Assembly (NCBI GenBank): GCA_037039685.1
Contig: JAWNGF010000001.1
Span: 2,728,001-2,792,000 of the forward strand
Reading direction: 5' to 3'
DNA length: 64,000 nucleotides
From: Ceratobasidium sp. AG-K
Taxonomy: Eukaryota; Basidiomycota; Agaricomycetes; Cantharellales; Ceratobasidiaceae
In this document: in pieces, positions 33,520 through 45,721 of the stretch
How positions within the stretch are numbered: the first letter of the stretch is position 1
Layout of the letters: every line of letters starts with the position of its first letter
Position numbers and translations under genes: made by a program
Notes under the pieces: model-generated
The model's database searches: none
What the model was told of the DNA's origin: nothing
The model's input: the letters and a program-made list of their open reading frames with translations, nothing else

Positions 33520-36500
33520 ATGAGTGCTCAGCCACAATCGGCTACCAGCACCACGTCTGCTGGTCAAGAGGTCTTTGAAGGGTATGCTGCAAAGTTTGTG
33601 AACCCCGCACAAGGTATGTTGTCACGAATGGGTCGAATGTTGTAGCTGAGGCTCACGAATATATGTTTGTTTTGAAATTCCACTTGGAAACTCGAATGAC
33701 TTTTCTTAGACATAAAAACAAAACTTCAAGCAGCATGCGATATTCGAGACTCTGTTGACCAGTTTGGCCAGGCCGAGGTCCAGCGATTCTCGCCGGTGGT
33801 CCTGCCTGCCATGCTCCAAATACTGAAGGAGGTGTCTCCTTCGTTCAAAAAAGATAGCCCCGAGCACGTGAGTTTAGCATATTTCTCGTGTCCTCGGTCT
33901 TGCTTTGAATAACCACGCACCTCTTTAGCAACTACGCAATGCCATTCTCGAGGTGTTTCATCGACTGCCTGTGTCCGAGCAAATCAAGCAAGTATACTCG
34001 GACATGGTTAGCCTGATGACCCAGGTGCTTCGAGAGGATAACGAGGAAAATGGCGTACTCGCCGTCAAAATTATGTTGGACGCAAATCGGACGTTCAAGC
34101 GCGATATGGACCCTCACGTGCAAGGATTTCTGGACTTTGTGAGGGACTTGTACTTGAACATGAATCAAACAATACGCGAGCTTTTGAGTGAGGAATCTCC
34201 CGGGCCACCACCCTCCCAATCGAGTATGAGTATCAGCGCCTCAGTGAGTGACCCTATTGATAGACTGTGACCCTTACTGAAGTCCGTTTCAAGTCGTCCT
34301 CTTCTGGGGAACAACCTGATATGTTGAAGGCGATTGCCAGTTTCAAGGTCCTTACCGAGTGTCCTATAGCTACCGTTTACCTCTTCCAAATGCATCGTAA
34401 TACTATACCCAACGCTATCAAAAACGCTATACCGCTCGCTATGGACGTGAGTATTTCCAGGCTTGGTCACCCATTCGTTGGCTCAAGGGGTCATATGTTT
34501 TTAGTTCTTGCAATTGCAAGCACCACCCCAAAAACGAGCCCACGAGGAGGCTGCCGAGAAGAACGATGTTTGGATTGGCGTGGCTCCTGCTATCAAGCAC
34601 CGTGCCCATTACATCGACTTTATCACGGCGCAGGTCAAGGTAATGGTGTATATCACGGTGTGTTCGGCCAAGATTTTAACGTGCGTTACAGACCTTGTCG
34701 TTCGTGGCTTATGTTCTGCGAGGAGCAATGGAGTCTCCCGTCCGCCAATATGGCGACGTAATCCCTCCGCTTTGCGTTCGGTTGCTGAAGGACTGCCCCC
34801 CAGAGTCTGCAACAATTAGAAGGGTAAGCACAAACTGACGTTTTGATGCTACGTCTAATCGCTATCATAGGAACTCATGGTGGCCACACGCCATATCCTG
34901 TCGACTGAATTCCGGCCTGCGTTTGTCTCGCTCATCGACTGCTTAACGAGCGAGCACGTCTTGATAGGAACCGGTGTCAACAGCCAGGAAACGCTTCGAC
35001 CTCTCGCATATAGCATGCTTGGTGACCTGATTCACCACATTCGAAAGGAGCTCTCTCCCGAACAACTGCGCCGAATCATCTACCTATACTCGTGCTGTCT
35101 TCACAATTCCTCGTTCAGCTCGGCCATCCACAACATGTCGGCCAAATTGCTCGCTAATCTTGTGGACGTTACTCTGGAGAAGTTTCCCAAGCCCGAGGCT
35201 GCGTCGATTTTGCTGGCGCTGTTGGAGACCTGTATTGACAAGCTTGGTGCGGTTTGGGCGATCCATCAGCAAATCCTGGCTACCAATAAGGACCCCCAAG
35301 ATGCGAAGGGCGAGCCCAAGCCCGACTCCGATTCGTCGCCCAAGGAAAAGGTCGAGTCTCCTGCCAAGGACGTCAAGGCGCAAGATCCCGATGCCATGGA
35401 CGTAGACACGCCAGAAGCTCCATCCCGAGCTTTGACTCTGATCGACATTGAAAAGGCCAAGCCAATTCAGCTGCGGCCTTTGCGTTGGAAAATAAAGGCG
35501 AGGCGGTTAAAGGTTAGTCCAACCGCGATCGCTTGTCGTCTGGCTGACATAGTTTCATAGAATCCAAAATCTTGTTCCGGACACTACTCCATGTCTTCAA
35601 GACCGTCCTTGCTGGAATCCGTACAAGCGAAGGGCCTGTCCCCGACGGCGAGCTTATCAGGCGATTATTCCAAAGCTGTGTCAAATGTTTGACGATGTAC
35701 GACGACGCTCGCGATGGAGGCAAGGAGGCGTTCGAGATGTTGCTGCAGGTCTTCCACGAGATCGAGCCGCATATATTCCAGGAGGTTTGGACCACCGAGA
35801 TGCAGTTCTTTATCGACCATGTACAAGATCACCAAAATCTCTTGGCTATGCCCCAGCTTCTGCTATCGAGTGACATGGTCTCTCATCAACTCGTGGCCAT
35901 TTTGTTGCGGTATCTCGTTGGAAAGCTGGACACCCTAGGCGAGCAGAGCCAAAAGAGCGCATCTATCACGCTTCGCTTGTTCAAAATGTGCTTCATGTCG
36001 GTCACAGTGTTCCCCGAGCTCAACGAGCCAATCTTATTCCAGCATCTCAGCAAGCTTATCATGGATTCCCTACGACTCGCTACCAAGGCCGCGGATCCAA
36101 CCAACTACTTCTTGCTACTTCGAGGACTGTTCCGGGCGATGGGAGGCGGAAAGTTCGAGAGCCTATACAACGAGGTCCTACCCCTGCTTCGCGACATGCT
36201 TGAAAGCCTGAACCGTCAACTTCAGGCTGCCGAGCCCTCCAAGCAAGACCTTCTGGTCGAGCTTTGCCTGACGGTCCCTGTGCGATTGACCAACTTGCTC
36301 CCGTTTCTTGGCTTTTTGATGCGACCGCTCGTCCATGCACTTCGCGCTGGGCCGGAACTCGTCGCGCAAGGTCTGCGAACGCTCGAACTTTGCATCGACA
36401 ACCTTACGCAAGAATTCCTCGATCCGACGCTGAGCCCCGTTCTCCGAGAGCTGATGAGCGCATTGCACTCCCATTTGAAGCCTCAGCCGGGCAACCACCA

Positions 36501-39500
36501 GCACGCCCATACCACCGTCCGTATTCTGGGGAAGCTTGGTGGTCGTAATCGCCGTTTACAGCACCAGCAGCCTCAACTTGAATACAAGGAATACTCGCCC
36601 GACGTCACTCTTGCGCTCAAGTTCAATGGAAACCCTCAGACCGTTGATATTGGTCCAACATGTCTGCTCGCTGTTCGCCTGATAAGGAGTCCAACACCTT
36701 TTATAAGCAAGATGCATTCGCTTTCGTCCAGCGAGCGCTCGAGCTCTTTATGCGTGAGGTATGTATCACGATTGCGCCTTTGAAATCGTGACTAAATATT
36801 CGTATAGGGTATCGATGGGTCCGAGGGCGAAACCATTTTTTCCAGCTTAATTGATAGCCTGTTCCTCGCACTCCGGGACTCTGAACTCGAGGAAAAAGCA
36901 GCAGTTTACATTCGCGAATTTTCAGAAATCGTGTTCATGAACGAGCTCAGCCAGAGTGCTGGTAACAAGGTCACGAAGATTACGAGCCACTACATGGACC
37001 GCATCCCACATTTGCTTGCTGCTACGTCCAAACATCATGTCGAGCGTGGCCAGGCGGTATTCGGCGACATCCTGAAAGACCTTCTTGCTATCGACGCCAA
37101 GGCTACGACGGCGGGTCGGAAGATTCGGAATTTAGACTGTATCGTCCACCCACTTGGATTCAATCTGGCGGCTGCGTGCTATGAGGAGACCTGGCCCGCG
37201 AAACTCTCCGGTTGTCGCGGCATCATCATGCTAGCTGATGCTCTTGGACCCAAGTGGACCAGCGAACGGGAGAACAGCTTCATTCGCGCATTTTTGTCGG
37301 TCCTCAAGGAAATGCCAGCCGATCCCCCTCGAGAGGTCGAGTTTATCAAGGAGTCCATTCTGAAGATCCTCCGTCTGTGTCGACAGGCACCACCGCTCAT
37401 GCACCCTCCTCAGCCTGGAGTCGACCCAGCCACGCTTCCAAAACTTCCGCACCTCATTCCAACTCTTACTACCGAACTCTCGAGCCCGACCGCGCTTGTG
37501 CGTGAGATGGCCCAAAAGTCGATCGAGCTACTCGCGGAGCTAGTCGAATCCACTCCCTCCGAGTTGTTGATGAAGTGTAAGGAGCGATTGCTGACGCCGA
37601 TCTTTGCCAAACCGCTTCGGGCGTTACCCATCTCGCTCCAGATTGGACACATTGACGGCATCACTTACGCGTTGAACATGAAGCCGCCCTTGCCGGAGAT
37701 GAATGACGAACTCCTTCGCCTACTTTCGGAGGCTTTGGCCATTGCTGATGCCGAGGATCGCGATATTGTTGGACCTGGTCGAGGTGGCCCCAGGAGTAAC
37801 GCAGCTGTGCTTGAACAACTTCGAGTAGTTTGCATCAAGTTGCTTACCTCGTCAATGTCCGTCACGGAATTTTTCGCCAAGCAGATGGCAACTCGACAAA
37901 AGTATGATTCTATTTTTTTTGTTAGTGGGTGGAGCTAACATTTATTCCAGGGTGACGAGTGTGTACTTCAAGTCTCTTACTCTCCATCGAACGAAGTCAA
38001 GAAAGTCGCGCACGAGGGCCTTCGCACCGTTCTCAACCATCAGAGTCGCTTGCCCAAAGACATTCTGCAGACAGGCTTACGACCCGTGTTGATGAACCTG
38101 GCTGACGCAAAGCGACTATCTGTCCCTGGTCTCGAAGGGTTAGCTCGTTTGCTCGAGTTGCTCACGAATTACTTCAAAGTCGAGATCGGCCACAAGCTCC
38201 TTGATCACTTCCGCGTCATCGCCGATACCAAGATGCTGAGCGATGCGGCGTACCAACCGCTGGCAGACAACGAGGAAATTACAAAGCTCGTTCGACTAGT
38301 CAATATTTTCCACCTGCTTCCTCCAGCGGCGAACATGTTCCTCGAAGCCCTTGTTTTGCTCGTCGTTCAGGTCGAGACTCAACTTCACTCTGCCTCGCCT
38401 AGCCCTTTTACTGGAGCCCTTGCGTCGTTCCTCGACCGTTTCCCAAAAGATGCCCTCGAATATTTCTACCGGACAATTGGGCAGGCATCCACGCTCCGAT
38501 CACTTCGCAACGTTATCTCCTCCGGCCTGGCTCCCAATTTGAACGCAGAGTTTAGGAGCAACACTTCCTTGCTCGTGGACCAATGCTTGAAAGACGAAAC
38601 CAATAGTCTAGTGCTTCCCGGACTCGTTCTCTGTTCCGAGCTTTCAACCGATTATCCCGACTGGCTCCAAGAACACCCAGAAGTACTCGATGCCCTCTTG
38701 GGACTTTGGCGCTCTTATTTCCTCCGCGGTTCTGAAGACAATTTTGTTCCCGTTGGAGGCTTTGCTCGCCACGTTTCCTTGCTTTTGAACCTGTTGATCG
38801 GAGTCATCGAGCGGTCTCCTCGCGTGGATGTCATTTTTCGATATCGTCTGCATATATGCGCACCGCGTTCCTCTCGATCTGTCCAGATTGAGGCTCTGTC
38901 TCTTGGAAAATGTCGCCCTTGGTGCCTCGCCAGAGTTGCGCAAGGAGATTATGCAGCGCTTCGTCGAGGTCTTCGATAGCGAAACGTATACCTGGGCCCA
39001 TAAATCTCAGTTCCTTCGCTATATCGTCAATCCCTTGCTCCACGCTCGAATCAAGGTCAAGCGAGCTGCCGGTTCCTCCGAAGCTTCTACCGACGACATG
39101 GTGGACTCTTCGGTAGTGAATGGCCTACACACCAAGATCTGGAAGCCTATGACTGATCAGCCTGCCGATACATTCCCCGGTTCCGACGACGGACTGAAGA
39201 TCGAGATCCTGCACATGTCGAGCCTCCTCATCCAGTTATCGTCGAGCTTAATGCAAGAATCTAGGAAGGACGTTATCAAGTGTACTGGCACTATATTGTG
39301 AACGACGACGCAACGGTCAAGCAAGCCGCCTACGTTACCATCTCACAGTTCTTCGCTGTCTTCGACTCCCCGCCCAAGTTCCTTACTCGAGTCTGGACCG
39401 GATTGCTACGTCCAGTAAATACCGATAATCGTTCGCTCACCAAGCAAGCGGTCGACATCATGGTTCCGGTCCTTATCAAGGCGGCCACTTCGGACAACGG

Positions 39501-42500
39501 ACCTCCGTCCTGGGCGAAATCCGTCCGGCGAGCTCTGATCGACGAGGGGCACAGTATTCCTCAGCTCCTGGTTATTCACCAAATTATCGTGCGGCACCCG
39601 GATTTCTTCTATCCCTGTCGCGACCTCTTCATCCCGTCCATGGTTAGCTCGTTGCATAAACTGGGCACCATTCAGACCGCAACAGCTGAAACTCGGACCA
39701 ACGCTCTGGATGCTCTGGAGCTGATACTTGCGTGGGAGAAACGCGCCGTCAAGGAGTCGCAGGAGGCCGGAGGTTCCAAGTCGGTCTGGCTACTTCCCTT
39801 TTCCATGCGTGAGACGATCATCAGCTATCTCGTCCGCTTCATTACCATGACGAGCTTGGACATTGATAAGCACGGACTACCCACGCGAGCTTTGGGGATA
39901 CTCGAGACCATTTTGAAGCCTGGAGGATGGAAGGACGTCGACGTGCAGCTGCAATATTTCCATCGGCCAATGATCCAGGTACGCATTCTCTCTTTTCGAC
40001 ATGCACAAAATCACAAACCCGACGTAGGTGGAACTCAGTGAGCCTACTCATCTTCCGGTCGTAACAAACGCGACCAAAGTTTTCTCCTTGATTGTTCTGG
40101 CACAAGACGATAGCTGGCTCCTCTCGCATGCCGCGGACTTGCATACTCTCATCGAAAAAGGACTGCGAAGCGATGAAGTCAGCCTACACGAGCACCTCCA
40201 ACCTGTACTGAAGCGGATTCTTGCGCTTGCGGGAGAGCCGGTCGAGGGCGAGCCTACAACGCCGGCACATTCAATCTTCACGTTCGCCGACTCGATGATC
40301 AAGGACGGCCTCCAACATTCCCAACGACAACTCGCAGGGACGTACGCATGTCTATCGGTATTGAAGACCATGGTCACCGTCTACCCAGCAAAGCTCGAGG
40401 GCTATGCGCCTCACCTCGTCAAGGTCTTGCAGAAACTCGTCAAGGACCACATCAGCGCAAACTTGGCGACAAACCAAGCTACCTCTGAAACGACATCCCG
40501 ACTGGTCACTCTCATCTTCGAGACGTGCCGAGACAAGGTCACTGCCCTTGGTGTGGAGCGAAGGTGGTTCCTGAACGCTGTCATTTTGGTCGTCGGCCAG
40601 TCTCAAACCGTCAGCCTTTGCCACTACGTCCTGGGCATGGTTCGCGAATGGACTCTGACCCGTCCCGACGTCACGCCGACGCTCAAGGAAAAGGCAGGAA
40701 TGCTCAAACACATGATGGTCTTCGAGAGCCGCAATGATTCGAAGCTCCTCGACGATTACCTGAACCTTATCTACGACATCTATACCGAGCCGTCGTTGAA
40801 GCGTAGCGACCTAACGACTCGCCTAGAATCAGTATTCCTCATGGGATGTCGTGCCAAGGACCCGACGATACGGTGCAAGTTCATTGATCTTTTCGATACC
40901 AGCATCCAACGGACAATTTCGTCTCGACTTCAGTACGCCTTGGGTTCCTTGAGCTGGGAGTTTGTTGCCGAACATTATTGGATCCCGTTGGCCTTGGACC
41001 TCATACTTGGCGCTACCGAGGATGGGCGGACAGACTCAGTAGCTCTTCGCGAGAACGTCGGCCTCCTCGAGTCGCCCCTTTCACGGGTTGTTCACCTCGG
41101 AACTGCTTTAGATATGTTGCAGCCCCTACGACGACTCCTTCACGCCGAGAACCAAGTTGCGCACGAGCTCTGGATGTCCACATTCCGTGCAGTATGGTCG
41201 ACATTGCCGCGACGTGAACAAAGCGACGCTTCTCGATACGTTCTAACCCTGGTCACCAAGGACTATCACTCCAAGCAATGTGATCTCCGGCCAAATGTCA
41301 TCCAATCTATCCTTGGCGGCGTTCACATGTGTAATCCTCCACTAGCCTTACCTCCCTTCGTCGTCAAGTACCTGGGAAAGACGTTCAACGCCTGGCACAT
41401 CGCGCTCGAAATCCTACAGGCAGGCCTAGACCCGCACCGCGCAGACGAGCCCCACGAGACAACTTACGATGCTCTTGCTGAACTATACGCCGAACTCTCC
41501 GAGGATGACCTGTTTTACGGTCTCTGGCGTCGTCGCTCTATCTTCGAGGAGACAAACGCTGCGTTGGCATACGAGCAGAACGGATTTTGGTCTTCCGCAC
41601 AACAGATGTACGAATCAGCCCAGATCAAGGCTCGAACGGGCGCATTGCCGTTCAACGAGTCCGAGTATTGCCTGTGGGAAGACCACTGGATTTTAGCCAC
41701 CCAGAAACTCCAGCAATGGGAGCCACTAGCCGAGCTGGCCCGAAGCGAAAATAATGCAGACCTTCAACTCGAATGTATTTGGAGAACCGCTGGAACGGAC
41801 CGGGATCAGATCCAGGAGCTGTTGACGCAAGTTTCAGACGTGCCTACCCCCCGCCGTCGAGTCTTCGAAGCGTATGTTGCGTTGACCCAGATGCCGCCGC
41901 CGAACGAGAAAAACATGAATTTCTTGCGCATCATGGACGAATCGATTCAACTCTCCTTGCGCAAATGGGTCACCTTACCGAGTATCATGTCCATGGCACA
42001 TGTACCTCTCCTACAGCACTTCCAGCAGTTCGTCGAGCTTCAAGAGGCCGCGCAGATCTTTATGTCGCTGAGCATGACCAACGCCCAAAACCTGGAGAAG
42101 AGATCCTCGGAGCTCAAGGTCGTTCTTCAAGCGTGGCGGGAACGTCTGCCTAACCTTTGGGACGATATCAGTCTCTGGAGCGATTTGGTCGCGTGGCGTT
42201 CGCACGTCTTCGAGATGATCAACAAGACATACGTCCCGCTCATCCCCACGAATGCAGCATCTGGATCCTCTGGGAATAGCAACACGTACGGCTACCGAGG
42301 CTTCCACGAAACCGCTTGGATTATCAATCGCTTTGCCCACGTCGCCCGAAAGCACCAGCTGCCCGATGTTTGCCATACGTCCTTGGCCAAGATTTACACG
42401 CTCCCGAACATCGAAATCTCGGAGGCCTTCCTGAAACTGCGCGAGCAAGCACGTTGCCACTACCATAATCCCAACCCCAGCGAGCTCGCATCCGGCCTTG

Positions 42501-45373
42501 AGGTTATCAACAACACCAACCTCATGTACTTCAACCAATCTCAAAAGGCCGAGTTCTATACGCTCAAGGGCATGTTCATCGCGAAGCTCGGAAACAAGGA
42601 AGAAGCCAACGCGGCGTTCCAGCAAGCGGTCCAGATGGATATGAGCTTGGCCAAGGCATGGGCTGAATGGGGCAAGTTTAGCGACAAGCAGTTCAAGGAG
42701 AAACCCCAGGACTACTCTTTGGCGGCGAATGCGGCTCAATGCTATCTCCAAGCGGCATCCCTTTACAAGAACGCGAAATCCCGTCCTATCCTGCAACGCA
42801 TTCTTTGGTTCCTCAGCGTCGACGATCCTCAGCAGCTTCTGGTATCGCAGACGTTCGAGTCTTACAAGGGCGATGGCGCACTTTGGTACTGGATTACTTT
42901 GATTCCACAGCTCCTGGTGGCTCTTTCGTATCGCGAGAGCAAGCACGCACGGCACGTACTCATGAGCATCGCGAAGCATTACCCTCAGGTTCGTAATTTT
43001 TTTTTTACCACTGAACGCTCGACAGAATGCTTACTACGTCTGTAGGCGCTGTTTTTCCATTTGCGTACCACACGAGAAGAGTTTATCCAAGAAAAGCGAC
43101 GGTTGGTGGCAGTTCAAAATGCGTTCAACATGCGTCAAGCAAATGCCAACAAGCCCGACGGTGCGAGCGGGGCTCCTACTCCTGTTCCCGCTGGTAGCCC
43201 TCCCATTCCAAAACCAATTGGCGCCACGCCAGACCCTGCAGTCACCCCGGGCGCTACGCCGAGCGCAGAGGCCCAGCCCACCGAGCAACCTGGAACCGCG
43301 ACAGCCAGTGCGACCCCCGTGAACCCCATCGACTCAGTTCTACAGCGAGTGCGCCAGCCGTTTGAGCATGCGGAAGACATTACGAGCATTTTGAAGACCG
43401 GGTTCCCACTTTTGACCCTTGCTCTCGAAACAATGGTTGACCAGATCGCGATGCGCATGAAGCTAATGCCCGAGGAAGACATGTGTCGTCAGCTACGCTA
43501 CCTGCACACCGACGCGATGATGGTAAGCATTATTCGTAGTAGGCCAAGTGATTCAGGCTGTTAACACAGTTCTCTAGGCATACAATCGTCGATGCAACTC
43601 ATTGACCGAAGACAACTCTATACCTTCGCAATCACTGGTGATGGCCGCGAATTTCTCGAGGACGATTCAACCCCCGAATGCTAGGGTAGGTTGCATCGAC
43701 CACGGCCCGAGATACTTATAAATATCCCGAGCATAGGCTGCGTTTGAGCAAGATATCCTCATGTCCAAGTTGACCCTTCGGCAATACGTGATCAAACTGC
43801 AAAAGTGGAGGGACCGCTACGACTCTAACCCGGACCAAAGTCGCACGCCTCGCAAGCCCCTCCAGTCGATCAGTCACTGGCTTGCCGAGTTCCACCACAA
43901 CAAGTTCGAAGAGCCGATTGAAGTCCCCGGCCAATATATCCAGGTACGTCGTCGCTTCCTAACAAGTATCTCGGATTTAAGTAACAGTTTTTCGACAGTA
44001 CAAGGACACGCCCCATGGATTTATTCGCATCCAACGCTTTGCTTCTCGTGTCGACTTCTGCCGCAGCACCGACATGCACTTCCGCCGCATCGGTCTACAT
44101 GGTCACGACGGGTCTTTCCACACATTCGCCGTTCAGACTCCTACTGCTCGACATGCGCGTCGTGAGGAACGTGGAATGCAGTTGTTCCGGTCATTCAATC
44201 CGTAAGTGCGACCAATTGCGGGTCTACTCTGCTAATACACCAATAGTGTTCTCGACCGTCGCAAGGAGACCCGAAAGCGAAACCTCAACTTCCATCTCCC
44301 TGCAGTAGTTTCACTCTCGAGCAGCCTGCGATTGGTCGAAAACGATTCGTCATATGTCACCATGCAAGATATGTTGGACCAGCATCTGAAGAAGAAAGGC
44401 CTGCACCCCGACGACCCGTTGCTCCATTTCCTCGACAAGCTCAAGTTGCTCCGCAATCCCGAAGGCACCAAGGTTGATTTCTTTACTCTTCGGGCGGAAC
44501 TCATCAGCGAGATATCCGCCAAACTCGTACCGGCAACGGTGGTTACAAACGTGCGTCCGACGATGGCTCCAGTTACAAATAATCTAATCATGATAATAGT
44601 ACATGACACGGTGTATGCGTGGCCCGATGGAACTCTGGACGATCCGCAAGTTGTTTGCCTTGCAAGTCGCGGCGAGCTCGTTCATGTCATTCATCTTTTG
44701 CGCCAACGGTCGGTTGCCTCAGCGATTCCACATCTCGAGGTCAACCGGGCGGATGTTCATGTCAGACCTGCTACCTAGTGTGTATATCCTCGTCGTCGTT
44801 GGGACATGGCCTGACCATTACCTTAGCCTGGAACAACAAGCAACCTAATATCCACAACGCCGAGACCGTGCCTTTCCGGTTCACTCCTAACATGCAGCAC
44901 TTTGTGACTCCCGTCGGTATCGAAGGCCTGATGACCTCTGGGATTATGGCAATCGCTCGCGGCTTGACAGAGCCTGTGGTATGTTGATTTCGCTCTCCTT
45001 GATGCATCAGCTAATAACATACAATCTAGTATGATTTGGAGCAACAACTCACTTTGTTCCTCCGAGACGAGTTGTACACTTGGTTCGCGACGTCGAGCCA
45101 CCCGCCACCCCAGCCCGATCTGACCTTTAGGAGGATGATCCAGCACAACGCCGAGTCGCTTGTCAAGAAGGCTGATTTGATCGCTTGTCGTACGCAGACC
45201 GATACGGTGAGCATTACTCCTAGTATATTAAAGTGTGATATCTAATAACTGGCGTGCAGAGTGGTTCCTCGTCCCCGCAAGTTCCTATCCAGAATATCAC
45301 CGATCTCATCATTCGTGCGAGTCAGGAACAGCAGCTTGCCCAGATGGACATCACCTACCTGCCTTGGATGTAG
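33520..45373 (+). CDS. TRA1: TRA1/TRRAP, activator-binding subunit of SAGA and NuA4
   Basis: Giant PIKK-family pseudokinase, about 3,600 residues, that docks SAGA and NuA4 histone acetyltransferases onto activators. It starts MSAQPQSATSTTSAGQ. HEAT repeats occupy most of the gene: SFVAYVLRGAMESPVRQYG, LRPLAYSMLGDLIHHIRKEL, ESKILFRTLLHVFKTVLAG, LGKLGGRNRR, FGDILKDLLAID, WHYIVNDDATVKQAAY. The FAT region lies roughly 40,700-43,560 (ALYAELSEDDLFYGLWRR; GFHETAWIINRFAHVARKH; LAKAWAEWGKFSD). The PI3K-like domain follows: VPGQYIQYKDTP, HGHDGSFHTFAVQTPTARH, RREERGMQLFRSFN, RKRNLNFHLPAV, and a FATC end QLAQMDITYLPWM. Kinase catalytic motifs are absent, as in the family. About 15 introns; five spots (about 35512, 36655-36661, 37978, 38834-38838, 39278-39282) appear to lack one base. 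Confidence 0.93.
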
Positions 45374-45721
45374 TCGAGCTGTCGTGTGGTTGTTCTCCTT
45401 GTATTTCCGTCGTTGCATTGTTGCCTCGCTTTGTTGTTAGCCTAATGTACCTCGTATACTCAAATATTCATACTCGCATTATGACAATCCTCGCGTATCT
45501 CAGGCCTGGGAGCACAGATACCTGTACACGACATAGTGCTCGTATACTTGGGTCCGCCTGGTTTCCTCACTATATTCAGTTGCCTTTTGCGCATATACCC
45601 GATGGAACTTGCTAGCTCCGAAACACGTGATACTCGGAGAGCTTACGGTCAACAGCCTGACCTCATTGACATCGTACTAGTAACTCGAGCCACTGATCAA
45701 TATTAATGCCATTCAAAGGCC
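45374..45721. other. Intergenic region between TRA1 and the WD40 gene
   Basis: About 350 bp, same-strand neighbours. CACGTGAT at 45624-45631 lies about 95 bp before the next start codon. No coding content was recognised. Confidence 0.5.
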
